This document shows positions 12,756 to 23,609 of a stretch of 64,000 nt of DNA, in pieces. The notes beneath the pieces are model-generated. The model was not told the origin of the DNA, did not search any database, and saw only the letters and a list, made by a program, of their open reading frames with translations. The DNA is taken from contig NW_022985442.1 of assembly GCF_010093595.1 (NCBI RefSeq), positions 200,046 to 264,045 on the forward strand. The letters run 5' to 3'. Every line of letters begins with the position of its first letter. Position 1 is the first letter of the stretch. The translations under genes and the position numbers were made by a program. This DNA comes from Mytilinidion resinicola. Lineage: Eukaryota > Ascomycota > Dothideomycetes > Mytilinidiales > Mytilinidiaceae.

Positions 12756-13361
12756 ATGGGCTGGCTATGGAGCTCCACACCCTCACAACCACCACTGCCT
12801 GCACAACTCCCATCAACCTCTCCTCCTCCTCCAGCGCCCGCCTCCCCAAAACCACGCGCCCTAACCCGCGACGAACAAGCCGACGCCGAGCTCCGCGCCT
12901 TCCTCGCCGAACTCTCCGCCGAAACCTCCCCCTCAAACCCAACCACCACCACCTCCCCCAACCCCTCCCAAACCCCCGGCGCCCTCTCAAAACTCAAATT
13001 CCACCCCTCCCCCTCCGACGGCTCCGCCCCCCTCGATCCGGCCCACGACGAATCCCTCTACCCCTCCTCCATGTCCTGCAGCGCCGCCTTCGACTCCGCC
13101 TTCTACTGCCAGTCGCTCGGCGGCAAGTTCAACGACATCTACCGTTACGGCGAGCTGCGCTCGTGCAGCGAGCACTGGGCGCAGTTCTGGTTCTGCATGC
13201 GCAGCAAGTCGCTCGGCGAGGCGGAGCGACGGCGGGCCGTTCAGGCGCATTACCGCCAGAAGGCGGCGCGGGTCAAGGCGGGGAAGAGCAGCGAGGATGT
13301 GTGGGAGGTGAGGAGGGCGCCGGTGGTGGGGGCGTTTAGTGAGGCGATTGATGCGGCGTAG
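12756..13361 (+). CDS. EMI1: EMI1-like twin CX9C mitochondrial protein (DUF3128)
   Basis: A 201-residue single-exon protein of the DUF3128 / early meiotic induction 1 family. Family members are small twin-cysteine proteins expected in the mitochondrial intermembrane space and linked to respiration and, in yeast, to meiotic induction. The conserved C-terminal half carries two CX9C motifs: one begins MSCSAAFDSAFYC, the other is SCSEHWAQFWFC. Between them is the family signature SLGGKFNDIYRYGEL. The N-terminal ~100 residues are Pro/Ser-rich and variable. I chose the ATG at 12756 (MGWLWSS); an in-frame ATG at 12660 would only add an untranslated-looking leader. The coding strand is strongly C-rich up to about 13080, then G-rich to the stop (see findings). 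Confidence 0.85.
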   Translation: MGWLWSSTPSQPPLPAQLPSTSPPPPAPASPKPRALTRDEQADAELRAFLAELSAETSPSNPTTTTSPNPSQTPGALSKLKFHPSPSDGSAPLDPAHDESLYPSSMSCSAAFDSAFYCQSLGGKFNDIYRYGELRSCSEHWAQFWFCMRSKSLGEAERRRAVQAHYRQKAARVKAGKSSEDVWEVRRAPVVGAFSEAIDAA

Positions 13362-14334
13362 GGATGCGGGAGTGGGATAGAAGCTGAGCAGGGTTATTTT
13401 GGGAAGGGGAACAGGGTTAAGGAGCGCTGTTTAGAAGAGACAACGGTGTAGGTGCGTAGAGGTGGGTAGATGGAGCGGTGTACTATCACACTATTTGAAG
13501 CGATGTTGGGTTGTTGTATACTGTACTATAGTCGAGAGACAGTATCTCGTCATTACTCCACGCACACTGTTCCGCCACTGCTTGCGGTGCTCCAACATGT
13601 TCATAGAAACCTAGAGCGACGAACGGCACAGCTAAGTGCGTACTCCCATCAGCTACTGCCTGATGTGGCCTGGCAAGCTCACCGATTGCTCCAAACAACA
13701 CCGTTCGAAATTGTGATAATGCATCGAGGAGCCTCAGGCAGCAGCAGACAAGTGTACACGGATCTGTGACGAGGTCACTGTACACGCCTCTCATGATGTG
13801 GCGATCCCACATCTCTCCAAAACCCGTATCATCGATCTGAGCGGCAAGGTATAAAATCATGATCATACACACAGTGCCTTACCATAGATATCCTTACACT
13901 TTCCTGCCACCGTCTATGGGCAATCTGCGTACACCCTGTTGACGCCGTCTGGGGTAGCCTTGTGAGTTGACCAGTTGTCCAAAATGGCGAACTTCGCTCC
14001 TATTCGAGATGCTGAAAATACTATGAAGCTCCTCATACAGCTGTAAACCAGTGCACGGATTTCTATGACAAGGCATTGCACTTCACTTGCAAGATCATTG
14101 GGAATCAAAAGATTGTATAAGTTATTCATTGAATGCATCTCTGCTCATTACTGTAGAGTACATCCTTGCAGACTTTTTCCACCCTCATGATAATCGTCAT
14201 GATAGAACAGAGGAAATGCAAAAGGGAAAAGGTATGGGAAAGCTCTTCCAAACTCCGGAGACCCACCCATGAAAATCCACCTATGCAGAAGAAGAATCGA
14301 ACTAAAGAGATATTCAGCAATAAAAGCCGACAAT
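13362..14334. other. Convergent intergenic region, EMI1 / Hsp70
   Basis: This 973-bp spacer lies between the 3' ends of EMI1 and Hsp70. It has no convincing coding sequence. From 13572 to 13756 it carries one copy of a diverged repeat that recurs upstream of Hsp70 and is listed separately. Confidence 0.5.
13572..13756. repeat. Diverged repeat, copy A (3' side of Hsp70)
   Basis: Two blocks match a segment at 16878-16993 in the same order and orientation: CCGCCactGCTTGcg at 13572 and TCAGGCAGcagcag at 13734. The copies are heavily diverged between the blocks and differ in length (about 185 against 116 bp). Origin unknown; a decayed mobile element is possible. Confidence 0.4.
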
Positions 14335-16348
14335 TTAGTCAACCTCCTCCACGGTAGGGCCGTCATCGTGACCGGCACCTCCTGGGGCACCGCCGGCTCC
14401 TGGGAAGCCGCCTGCTCCTGGGAAGCCACCGGGTCCGCCGGGAACACCGCCCTCTCCACCTTGGCCGTAGAATTTCATCATGATGGGGTTGGCGACAGAC
14501 TCCAACTCCTTCTGCTGGCTCTCGTACTCCTCCTTGGTGGCGGTCTGGTTGTCGTCTAGCCATGTAACGGTGCCGTCGATGGCAGACTTGAGCTTCTCCT
14601 TGTCGCTGGCGTCGAGCTTCTCGTCGACCTTGCTGTCGGACATGGTGTTCCGCAGCGAGTAGGCGTAGCTCTCGAGGGCGTTCTTGGCAGCGATGCGACC
14701 GGCCTCAGCCTCATCCTCAGCCTTGTACTTCTCGGCTTCCGCCAACATCCTCTCGATCTCCTCCTTGCTGAGACGGCCCTTGTCGTTGGTGATGACAATC
14801 TTGTTGGTCTTGCCGGTGCCCTTCTCGAGGGCTGAGACGTTGATGATGCCGTTGGCGTCAACATCGAAGGTAACCTCGATCTGGGGAACACCACGGGGCG
14901 CTGGTGGGATGCCGGTCAACTCGAACTTGCCGAGCAAGTTGTTGTCCTTCGTCCGGGCACGCTCTCCCTCGTAAACCTGGATGAGCACACCGGGCTGGTT
15001 GTCGGAGAAGGTGGAGAAGACTTCCGACTTCTTGGTGGGGATAGTGGTGTTGCGCTTAATGAGAGGAGTCATGACACCACCAGCGGTCTCGATACCAATG
15101 GACAGCGGCGCGACGTCGAGCAAGAGGATCTCACTCGTCGACTTGGAGCTGGTGTCACCGGAAAGAATAGCGGCCTGGACGGCAGCACCGTAGGCAACAG
15201 CCTCGTCGGGGTTGATGGATTTGTTCGGCTCCTTGCCGTTGAAGAAGTCGGAGACCATCTTCTGGATCTTGGGGATACGGGTGGAGCCACCGACGAGAAC
15301 GATCTCGTGGACGGAGCTCTTGTCGATCTTGGCGTCGCGGAGAACACGCTCCACAGGCTCCATGGTGGAGCGGAAAAGGTCCTGGCACAGCTCCTCGAAG
15401 CGAGCACGCGTGATGGAGGTGTAGAAGTCGATACCCTCGAACAGGGAGTCGATCTCGATGGAGGTCTGAGCAGACGAGGACAGGGTGCGCTTAGCCCGCT
15501 CGCAGGCAGTGCGGAGACGACGGAGGGCGCGGGCGTTGGAGGTTAAGTCTCGCTTATGTTTCCTCTTGAACTCCGTTACGAAGTGGTTGACGAGGCGGTT
15601 GTCGAAGTCCTCGCCGCCCAAGTGAGTGTCACCAGCGGTGGACTTGACCTCGAAGATACCCTCCTCGATGGTAAGGAGAGAGACATCGAAGGTTCCTCCT
15701 CCCAAGTCGAAGATGAGAACGTTCCTCTCGCCGACGGTCTTCTTGTCCAGGCCGTAGGCAATGGCTGCGGCAGTGGGCTCGTTGATGATTCGGAGGACGT
15801 TGAGGCCAGCGATGAGACCGGCATCCTTGGTGGCTTGTCGCTGCGAGTCGTTGAAGTAGGCGGGGACTGTGACGACGGCGTTGTTGACGGTACCTCCGAG
15901 GTACGACTCGGCGGTTTCCCTCATCTTGGTGAGGATCATGGACGAGATTTCCTCGGGTGTGAAAGTCTTGTTCTCGCCCTTGAACTCAACCTCGACGACA
16001 GGCTTGCCGCCCTTGTCGATGATCTTGAAGGGGAAGTGCTTCATGTCGGCCTGCACTTCCTGATCGGCGAACTTGCGGCCGATCAGGCGCTTTGCGTCGA
16101 AAACGGTGTTGGAGGGGTTCATGGCGACTTGGTTCTTCGCCGAGTCACCAATCAGACGCTCCGTGTCAGTGAAGGCGACGAACGACGGGGTGGTGCGGTT
16201 TCCCTGGTCACTGTAGAGAGTCAGTACATAGCCAAAAGAATAAAGAGGCTGGAGAATCCTACTTTGCAATGATTTCGATGCGGTCATCACGGAAAATGCC
16301 CACACACGAGTAGGTGGTGCCCAAATCGATGCCGATAGCTGGGGCCAT
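14335..16348 (-). CDS. hsp70: Cytosolic Hsp70 chaperone (SSA type)
   Basis: This ATP-dependent chaperone folds nascent and stress-damaged proteins in cytosol and nucleus. There are two exons, 16348-16263 and 16210-14335, separated by a 52-nt intron, giving 653 residues, the usual length for cytosolic Hsp70. The N-terminus [17 protein letters not shown] is the ATP-binding signature. It continues across the intron as [20 protein letters not shown]. Two more Hsp70 signatures are present: [14 protein letters not shown] and [14 protein letters not shown]. The substrate-binding domain is followed by a Gly/Pro-rich lid tail ending in PTVEEVD. The EEVD terminus, which binds TPR co-chaperones, and the lack of a signal peptide or mitochondrial presequence place it in the cytosol. 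The ATG at 16348 is preferred because it begins the family N-terminus. A HSF-type palindrome lies about 200 bp upstream. Confidence 0.97.
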
Positions 16349-16542
16349 AGCTGCGGTTGTGTAGGGTGGACTCGAGGGTAACAGTAGGGCTTGGGGTATC
16401 AAAGTAGTGGTGAGTGCTGTGCGTGCTCTGCAAAAGTCGAGCTTCGTGTAGAGTGCAGGTGAGAGAAGTGCGTGAAAGAAGATGGAGAGCTGGGCCGTGG
16501 TGGCCTTTTGAAGTCTTTGTGGGTTTTTCGATCACTGTTGCT

Positions 16543-16552
16543 AGAAGCTTCG
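16543..16552. promoter_or_regulatory. Candidate heat-shock element upstream of Hsp70
   Basis: The sequence AGAAGCTTCG has two inverted nGAAn/nTTCn units, the core bound by heat-shock factor. It lies 195 bp upstream of the Hsp70 start. Only two perfect units are seen; a functional element normally has three or more, so this is a weak but well-placed site. Confidence 0.4.
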
Positions 16553-16877
16553 ACGTGGTCCGAGTGCCAACCACCAGCTTCCACCACCATCCAGCGCTTT
16601 CTCGCAGCGACGGGCACGACGGGACTGGCGGCTGCAGCCTCCACAGTACCAAGCACACAGTTGACACAAACGCAGCCAAAGGGCTTTGCTGGCCTGCGAT
16701 AGCTTGGCCAGGCCGCCCTCAACTCGGGCACAAACAGCCCTTCCACGGCACAGACGGTGCCTGAATGCTGTGCTGGGCGGCCCTTTCGTCACCGTTGCCC
16801 CTCCAGCCGACGCGGGCATGGAAAATGTGGCACTCTAATTCTAGAAGGCGCTGGAGCTGTCTCGTGTGTACACCTGT

Positions 16878-16993
16878 CCGCCGCTGCTTGGGTTGCTCCA
16901 ATACATTTTCCGGATTCTGAAAGAGAGAGCAGCTGTTCACTTGGACTCTGTGGAAACCCATTGAAGCACTTCAGGCAGTAGTAGGCAACTGTC
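16878..16993. repeat. Diverged repeat, copy B (5' side of Hsp70)
   Basis: Partner of the copy at 13572-13756. Matching blocks are CCGCCgctGCTTGgg at 16878 and TCAGGCAGtagtag at 16972. Several differences between the copies are C/T transitions. Confidence 0.4.
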
Positions 16994-17620
16994 ACAAGGC
17001 TGCACAAAACAGAGTGTTTCACGAATGTGCCACTTTCATCGTGCCCTCCAGCCTTCCCGGCCGTGGCGGGGCGCGGCAACCCCACCAAAAAACTCATCGC
17101 CAGGTTGCGACGTGGTAGGCTCGGCTCACACTTCTGACGTCGCAGCTTGTAACCTCACTCGATATGTCAGGCTGTGAGGCTGTCAGGTAACAGCAAGTCT
17201 CGCCAGACTTCACCAGGCTTCACTCCACGGCGAGAGGTGGAACTATTCCCGTGGCACGTCGTCGCTGAGCAGGTCGAAGTTCATCAGTCTCCGTCTTTCT
17301 TCACTCTTTCCATAGATTCCAAAATCTAATTGGCGGGAACTGCATCTGTCACTTGTCTCCTCCTGCGAGTTCCCTCTCATTTCTCCGAGAGGTCGGTGCT
17401 CATCACGTGACAGTATCTTGGCAGCAGCCACTGCGCTCGGGACATCACTACGTCATGATGTCGTTCCTGGCAACCGCAGCTGTGAAGCAAGCTCCCCTGT
17501 GCCCCCGAGCTCGCCGCGTCTTCATATGCCATTCGCGACTCCCATCTCCGTCTTGCATGCCATTGCTGGCCGCAATTGACTCTCCTCTTCTATCACAGGC
17601 TCAATTTCACCGTTGCAATA

Positions 17621-18904
17621 ATGCTTCGCAACGGAGCTTCGCGGACCCTGCTGCGATCGCTCAAATCTCCAGCATCTTTCTCTATACGAAAACCTCAATT
17701 CACAGCCTCTCCAGCACAATGGACCTCGCGAATGTGCACAATAAGCTCCAAACGGCCCCAATCCCTGGCCCTTGCACAATTGAAGCCTTTACAAGCTGCC
17801 ATCTTTCAGCGTTCCGTCACCAATACTCCTTGGGACAAGATTGACAAGAAACACGAGGAGAAGCTTGCTCATCAAGAAATCAAGCCAACTCCAGAGACTG
17901 TATCAGCAACGTCCAGCACACATCCAATCTTGCATGAAATTGCGACTCCCGATCCTGAGCGCGATGTGGACATGATGGCTGGTATCAAGGGCGACCTAGT
18001 GAGCGACGATGCTTGTTGTGACCCTTGAGAGCCCAGCTAAACAACGACCTTAGAAAACTGTAAAAGACACGTTTTCTCTCTCCGACGTCCCGCCACAAGC
18101 CTTCTATATTGGTCTGGCCGGTGTACTGCCGTACCTAGCAACATCTCTTTCAACCGTTTTCTGCGCGTGGGAAATCACCAACGCAACGGAACATGGAACG
18201 GGACTTCTATTATCGCATGAGACTGCTGAGGCTTTGATTCACGTCCTGGAACCACTACAGGTTGGCTACGGCGCAGTGGTAAGAACAACTTTGAATCAAA
18301 ATTCAGTACATACGTAGAAATACTGAGGTTGGCCCAGATCATTTCTTTCCTAGGCGCCATCCATTGGGGCCTCGAATTCGCAGGCTATGGTGGTTACCAA
18401 GGATACCGGCGATATGCCATTGGCGTGGTAGCACCTGCAGTCGCCTGGCCTACTATTCTCATGCCCGTCGAATACGCCCTCATTACGCAGTTCCTAGCCT
18501 TTACCAGTCTATACTATGTAGACACTCGTGCCGCATACCGTGGCTGGACTCCACCATGGTACAACACTTACCGCTTTGTGCTCACATTCATTGTGGGTGC
18601 CAGTATTGTCGTCAGCCTGATTGGGCGAGGAGAGGTTGCCGATCGAGTACAAAGACAGCACGGTGGAACGGACAAGATTGCGACGCTTAGGAAGTTGACC
18701 TTTGACGAAGAACAAGAGGAGGAGAAGCTCATCCAGAGCAAGAAAGTAGAGGAAGACGAAGCTGCTGAAAGAGAGTCAGATGATGAAAGCGGTAAGGATG
18801 AGGATAAGAAGGATGGCCAGGAGGGTGGTGAAGAGAAGAACGAGGAAGGAGAAGAAAAGGATGACCAGAAAGATGACGCAAATGAAGAGAAGAAGGATTC
18901 ATGA
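17621..18904 (+). CDS. DUF3429 (TMEM69-like) mitochondrial inner membrane protein
   Basis: There are three exons, 17621-17998, 18054-18278 and 18338-18904, giving 389 residues; the introns are 55 and 59 nt. The N-terminus is rich in Arg, Ser and Ala without acidic residues (MLRNGASRTLLRSLKSPASF), as expected of a mitochondrial presequence. Four hydrophobic segments follow: AFYIGLAGVLPYLATSLSTV, a segment spanning the exon 2/3 junction (GYGAV|IISFLGAIHWGLEFAG), VVAPAVAWPTILMPVEYALI, and FVLTFIVGASIVVSLIG. This four-helix layout with the LGAIHWGLE motif is typical of DUF3429/TMEM69 proteins, whose molecular role is poorly defined. The last ~70 residues are an extremely acidic Glu/Asp/Lys tail (from about DEEQEEEKL to the C-terminus), which varies in this family. 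A TCACGTGA site lies about 210 bp upstream. Confidence 0.85.
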
Positions 18905-19941
18905 GAACTGATCCACCTTTTTCGTAAATGGAGTACGGATTCACATTGGCTTTGGCGGCACTTTGATTTCCCTTAGGCCTTCAATTCAATTCACACTTTT
19001 CTATGCTCCAATGCACTCAAGACACTTCGGCTTGCCAGCGAAGCTTTTCTCAGTTTGGAGGATTTGAGCGAGTTGGTGAATACGGAGGGATATTCACAGT
19101 TTTATGAACATGTATTTTATCTGCAAGGCGCAGTCGAAGGTGAGCGTTTGATAAAGTCTACAACCCGTGGTTTTCTTGTGTGACTTCAAAATCGGCCAGC
19201 TCTTTAAATTCATCGTATATATAACCTATACTGATCGTTATCAGTCTGGCTAGATTGGTATGCTTTCTACGGGGATCTTTGAGATAAGATGGATCGATTG
19301 ATCTCGGCTTTGCCTCGGGAGTTCCTGATGGCAGGCATGGAATCCCATAGGCTACATCACGTTGCCGTGGAATTTACCTGTGGCCACAGTTAGCGCTTTA
19401 CCAAGTTCAGCTACAAAACCCAGCGGTAGTTCCGCATGGTGCGGCTCCATCTATATATTGTCTATATACTCGGGTCTTTCCAACCCCTGTGTAGAGATTG
19501 GCTGAGCCTTGGCTGAGCCATCCCACCTTTGAAGGCCTCGGAAAATTAGTGCATCTGCAGGTGGGTTCATGCTTACATCTGTTGAGCCTGTCATTGAGTC
19601 CCCCATTTTCTAGAAAAGGTCGATGTCTAGACTTCCGGCGGCTATCTTATCAGTCGAGAGGGGGCCAATTGAAGATATAGCGATATGTAAGGTTTCTTTG
19701 CCTGGTATCATACCATCTCGTTAACGATGTTAATCCGGCGTTCGGATTGGTAGCGCTCATGAGTGGGTGAGAAATGTGTTTCTAGAATTCGTGTACCAGC
19801 TTCTTAAACAAGCTTTAATGTTCCCCCTTGCTATATACTCAATTCATCAGGTCGAGGAGTTCAGACTCTCTGCCAGCGGACTCCACCCATTTCCTTCATA
19901 CCATAAAGCACAGTGACTAGATTCATTGGTATCTTTCCAGG
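18905..19941. other. Intergenic region upstream of MFS pseudogene
   Basis: A 1.04-kb AT-richer spacer with no coding signal. It includes the 3' end of the DUF3429 gene and the promoter of the MFS gene, with a TATATA at 19832-19837. Confidence 0.5.
19832..19837 (+). promoter_or_regulatory. TATA-like box of MFS gene
   Basis: TATATA lies 105 bp upstream of the ATG at 19942, within range of a fungal core promoter. It is supported only by position and sequence. Confidence 0.35.
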
Positions 19942-21734
19942 ATGTCTACCAAAAAGAAACTCGACGAAGAGATTGCTCGACCACCATCCAGAGAAGATTC
20001 TCAATACATCGGAACCACAGAGAAGCTTGACGATGCGCGTAACCGAGAGTTCTATGGAGATTCAATCACTGAATCCTACCGCCTCAAGTCAGAGCTTGTC
20101 GGCAAGTGCATGGAAAAGATTGGCATGGGACCATACCAATGGGAACTTTTCGTTGTCACTGGCTTTGGCTGGATCACGGACAACTTGTAAGTAACTCTGA
20201 GCGACTTGAAGAAGAATGTACTGACTTGAAGAACCCAGCTGGTCCCAAGGCATCGGCACCATTCAACCTGCCGTCAAGGTCGAATTTACAGATGTCACCC
20301 GGGTAAGCTTCAGCTCAATCGCGTACTATGCCGGCCTCATCTGCGGCGCGTCGTTCTGGGGCATCTCCGCAGATTTCATTGGCAGAAAGCCCGCATTCAA
20401 CATGACTCTCTTGATCGGCGGCATCTTCGGCCTTGTCATTGGCGCCTTGGATCACTTCGTTGGCTTCTGCGTCGTTTGGGCCATTATCGGCACAGCAGCA
20501 GGAGGAAATGTTCCTGTTGATTCAATGATCTTCCTTGAGTTTGTTCCAGGCTCACACCAGTACTTGTTGACTGCGCTATCTGCCTGGTGGAATTTCGGAC
20601 AAGTCATTGTGTCTCTGGTTGGCTGGGTGTTCATCGCACACTTTTCGTGCTCTGCGGACGCTGAGCCCGGTACGTGCCAAAAGAAGGACAACATGGGATA
20701 GTGAGACCTCTCCTTGCTCAAGTCAACGACGTTTTGCTGACTTGAGATCTCTCTCACACAGGCGATATGTGATGTTCACTCTCGGCGCACTCTCGCTTTC
20801 ATTTGCATTCATCCGAATGTTCATATTCAAGATGCCAGAATCTCCTCGCTACCTCCTCAGCAAGAGCCGCGATGCAGAAGCTGTAGAAGCCGTCAACTAC
20901 GTCGCACGACGGAACGGCAAGCCAGAGCCCTTGAGTCTAGCCATGCTCCAGCAAATCGACTTCGAAATCGGAGCCGCAGTCAACCCCGAGGAGACTGGCC
21001 GACAGGGCCTCTCGCACATGCAAATCCTCAAGGAGAACCTGGCGGACTTCAAATCCACAAACTTCAAAACCCTCTTCGCGACCAAGAGGCTATCTCAGCA
21101 CACTTCTCTCATCTGGCTCATCTGGTTGACCATTGGCATAGCCTACCCGCTCTACTTCAACTTCCTCCCCACCTACCTCGCTCAGAAGTTCACCGAGAAC
21201 GACTCACTGTCCATCACCTATCGAACTACTGCATTGAGTCTGCCGTTGGTGTTCTTGGCCCGCTTTCTGCCGCAGTACTAGTGCAGACGAGACTCGGCCG
21301 CCGTCACATGATGGGGCTCTCGGCCATCATCACCGGCATATTCCTCTTCGCATACACGGCCGCAAGAACCCCAACGGCCAATCTGGCCTTCTCATGCGTC
21401 ATTGGCCTCTGGGGAAACTTTGGTAAGCCCCCTCTCCTTTCCTCTCAACAACCTGCTATTCCCTCCCTTGACGAACGTCTGCTAACAGAGATCTTTACCA
21501 GAATACGCCATCATGTACGCCTTCACCCCGGAGTCATTCGCCGCACCAACGCGCGGTCTTGGGACGGGGTTGGCGGCTACGCTTTTGCGGCTTGGAGGGC
21601 TCTGCGCGAGTCTTATTGGCACTTATACGAACTTCTCGGTGGTGCCGATCTATGTGAGCGGAGCTATGTGGATTGCGGTTGGGTTGATTTCGTTCTTGCT
21701 GCCGTTTGAGACGCATGGGATTGCGGCTATATAG
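19942..21734 (+). pseudogene. SVOP-like MFS transporter, disrupted by a nonsense codon and a frameshift
   Basis: The conceptual product is a ~533-residue 12-helix MFS carrier of the fungal SVOP/sugar-transporter-like group, with hallmarks MGPYQWELFVVTGFGWITDN, GRKPAFNMTLLIGG and MPESPRYLL. Exons are 19942-20186, 20239-20700, 20762-21422 and 21502-21734; introns are 52, 61 and 79 nt with clean GT...AG ends. Two lesions are visible. First, the codon split by intron 2 reads TA|G (position 20700), a stop, where the family context NMG-W-RY requires TG|G. Second, at about 21223 one base is missing: reading continues as TYR in one frame and resumes as NYCIESAVG in another. The remainder (LGRRHMMGLSAIITG, LWGNFEYAIMYAFTPESF) is well conserved, so decay is recent. 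Substrate unknown. The lost G to A in a TpG context fits RIP or deamination. Assembly error remains possible for the frameshift. Confidence 0.8.
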
Positions 21735-22257
21735 AGTTGGTCGGTGGCGTGAAGTGTTTGACGGCAGCGGGTTGAGAGGAGCTGCCTTCAAATATCGTCA
21801 GTGTTAGCTGGCTCGAAGCTAGCCTTGTATGAAGTAGATTGACTGGCACATAAGGTTATATCAATCATTACGGAATGATATATGCAGCTACGATGTATGT
21901 AGTATGAAATAGTACATACCTAAGAAGCAAGTAATGAGGCAAAATCAGGTGTTTATAAATACGTGGAAGTAATCAGTATTGAAGTCGTAGATGCCGGAGT
22001 AAATGACGGATGAGCCTGATTGGGGCTCACTGAGACTGAGAACAAAAGTATGAATCACTTCAAGCACGTTGTCAATTTTGCGTACTCAGTCCCTGTATTA
22101 GGAGCATCGACCGGATACTTGCACGACTGGTCTGTATAATGCTATACTATGATCATGTTTGTGGCTCCGGTCTAGAATAGGGGCATTTACAGCAGCACAC
22201 ACCTTGCTGCGAGCCCTTATATATCATTGGTCTTTGAGCTGCGGGTTCTGCAAGGAA
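21735..22257. other. Convergent intergenic region, MFS / Rieske genes
   Basis: This 523-bp AT-rich spacer lies between two converging genes. I see nothing beyond transcript ends. Confidence 0.5.
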
Positions 22258-23609
22258 CTACCAGGCTAATTCTGACTTCGATGCACAGCTTGATGCTTCT
22301 AACTGAGAGCAGAACATCTCCTCCTCCTCCAACTTGTCCGTCTTCATTTCTCCTACTAAGCGTGGCATCGCCGGCCATATCTCCTTCAACCCATCTTTCT
22401 CCTCTGTCTTTCGGTGGCTCATGAGATCATTTCTAGCCGTACTTTGAAAATGTATCGGACCCTGTGAAGCCGTCATTTAGTATTATTCAAAAGTCGGCCA
22501 GCCGACGAAGTCTTACCTTTTCTTTGTCGGGATGGAGTTCGCCGTTGATGAATACGCCCGAGTTCAAATTCTCCTTGGCTGCATTGCAAAGCTGTTTGTC
22601 TTCGTCGAGGACTTGCTTATAAAACGCACATATGTTGCCGAACTCTTCATCGGTCGCGTTCTTATGCCGATAAACTTCGCATTCGATCTTGCTTTTTGTT
22701 GCTGTGACAGGTATCATTCGTTGGATATAGAAAAAGTGCTCACTGCCAAAGTCAGCTATCAAATATGCAGTGCAATATCTGTCCGGAACTTACGTCACCG
22801 TTACTGAAATGTCCGGATAGAAGAATGTGATACTCCGCCGGAATTGCTTGTTGTCTTTATTCTTGTTGACAATGTGGTGCTGCATATGTCCTGCGATCGG
22901 CTCAACCCGATACCCGTTCAGGTCAGAAACGCCTGCAATGAGTGGATGAGATGTGAGGCAGTGGTAGCATTCATTGTAATTGTCAATTAAGCTCTTCCAG
23001 TTAGCATCCACGTCCATCTCCCAGTAGTGACCAAAGGTGAACTCCTTGGCGAAGTCGAACTCTTGCAACGCTGGCTGCTCATCGACCCCTTTGAACTCGT
23101 CTTCCCACTTCGATTCTGGCTCGCCTGCCTGCAGGTTCACCCACACGAATCCTGCTTTATCCACAAAGACGTGGATAGATAGCAGGTTATACTGGCTTTT
23201 GTCGAACTTCTCGACGGTGTCGAATCTTGGAGCCTTCGTCAGGTTTCCCGTTAACCCGTATGACCATCCGTGGTACTTGCAGCTCAGGATTTTGGCCGGC
23301 CCTGAGCGAGTCTGCACCACCGGGAATGCTCGGTGACGGCACACGTTATGGAAACCGTTGATCTTCCCGTCGCGGTCCCGGACCAGAAAGAAGGAGAAGG
23401 TCGCGTGGATGAATGTAATGTAGTCACCGGTAGCAGTGAATCTTAACGAATGAGTGACCAGAATCCTTTTTTTTTTTGGAGAAGATTGCCCGACGCTCGA
23501 GTTGATACATTGGCTCAGAGCGATGCCATGATGCTGGAATGCTCCTTACGGGCGGAGGCTTAGCTGTGCTTTCAGGCGACGAGGAAGATGTGCTGAAGAG
23601 ACGCCACAT
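22258..23609 (-). pseudogene. Rieske non-heme iron oxygenase (choline monooxygenase-like), frameshifted at A11 run
   Basis: Family members are [2Fe-2S] Rieske oxygenases that act on quaternary ammonium compounds such as choline or on aromatic rings. Exons on the minus strand are 23609-22794, 22742-22517 and 22461-22258; introns are 51 and 55 nt. The Rieske cluster ligands are intact (CRH, 17 residues, CKYHGW). So is the mononuclear iron site ([11 protein letters not shown]). The C-terminus GPIHFQSTARNDLMSHR also fits the family. The N-terminal part ([20 protein letters not shown]) and the part from [16 protein letters not shown] onwards are in different frames. The shift falls exactly at a run of 11 A on the coding strand (23467-23477); 10 would restore the frame. 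This is either a real lesion, slippage, or a homopolymer sequencing error. The start could instead be 23639. It converges on the broken MFS transporter. Confidence 0.8.

Larger units (their letters stand above)
16349..17620. other. Divergent promoter region, Hsp70 / DUF3429 gene
   Basis: This 1.27-kb spacer separates Hsp70 (minus) from the DUF3429 gene (plus). It contains a candidate heat-shock element at 16543-16552, repeat copy B at 16878-16993, and a perfect TCACGTGA at 17403-17410, about 210 bp before the DUF3429 start. The reading frames in it lack protein-like composition. Confidence 0.5.

Noticed and set aside
12563..13339. 258-codon frame overlapping EMI1
   Set aside because: It is an Arg/Pro-rich shadow in another frame; the EMI1 frame holds both CX9C motifs.
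15556..16272. 238-codon plus-strand frame opposite Hsp70
   Set aside because: Antisense of a highly biased Hsp70 coding sequence, a well-known source of long spurious antisense frames.
20701..20723. Alternative short intron that would avoid the stop in the MFS gene
   Set aside because: It would be only about 22 nt long, too short to splice, and would replace the conserved W-RY junction with unrelated residues.
23345..23600. An intron to explain the Rieske frame change
   Set aside because: Any intron spanning the A11 run from the nearest donor (GTAAGG in the VRSIPAS region) would delete residues conserved in the family, and the acceptor would lack a pyrimidine tract.
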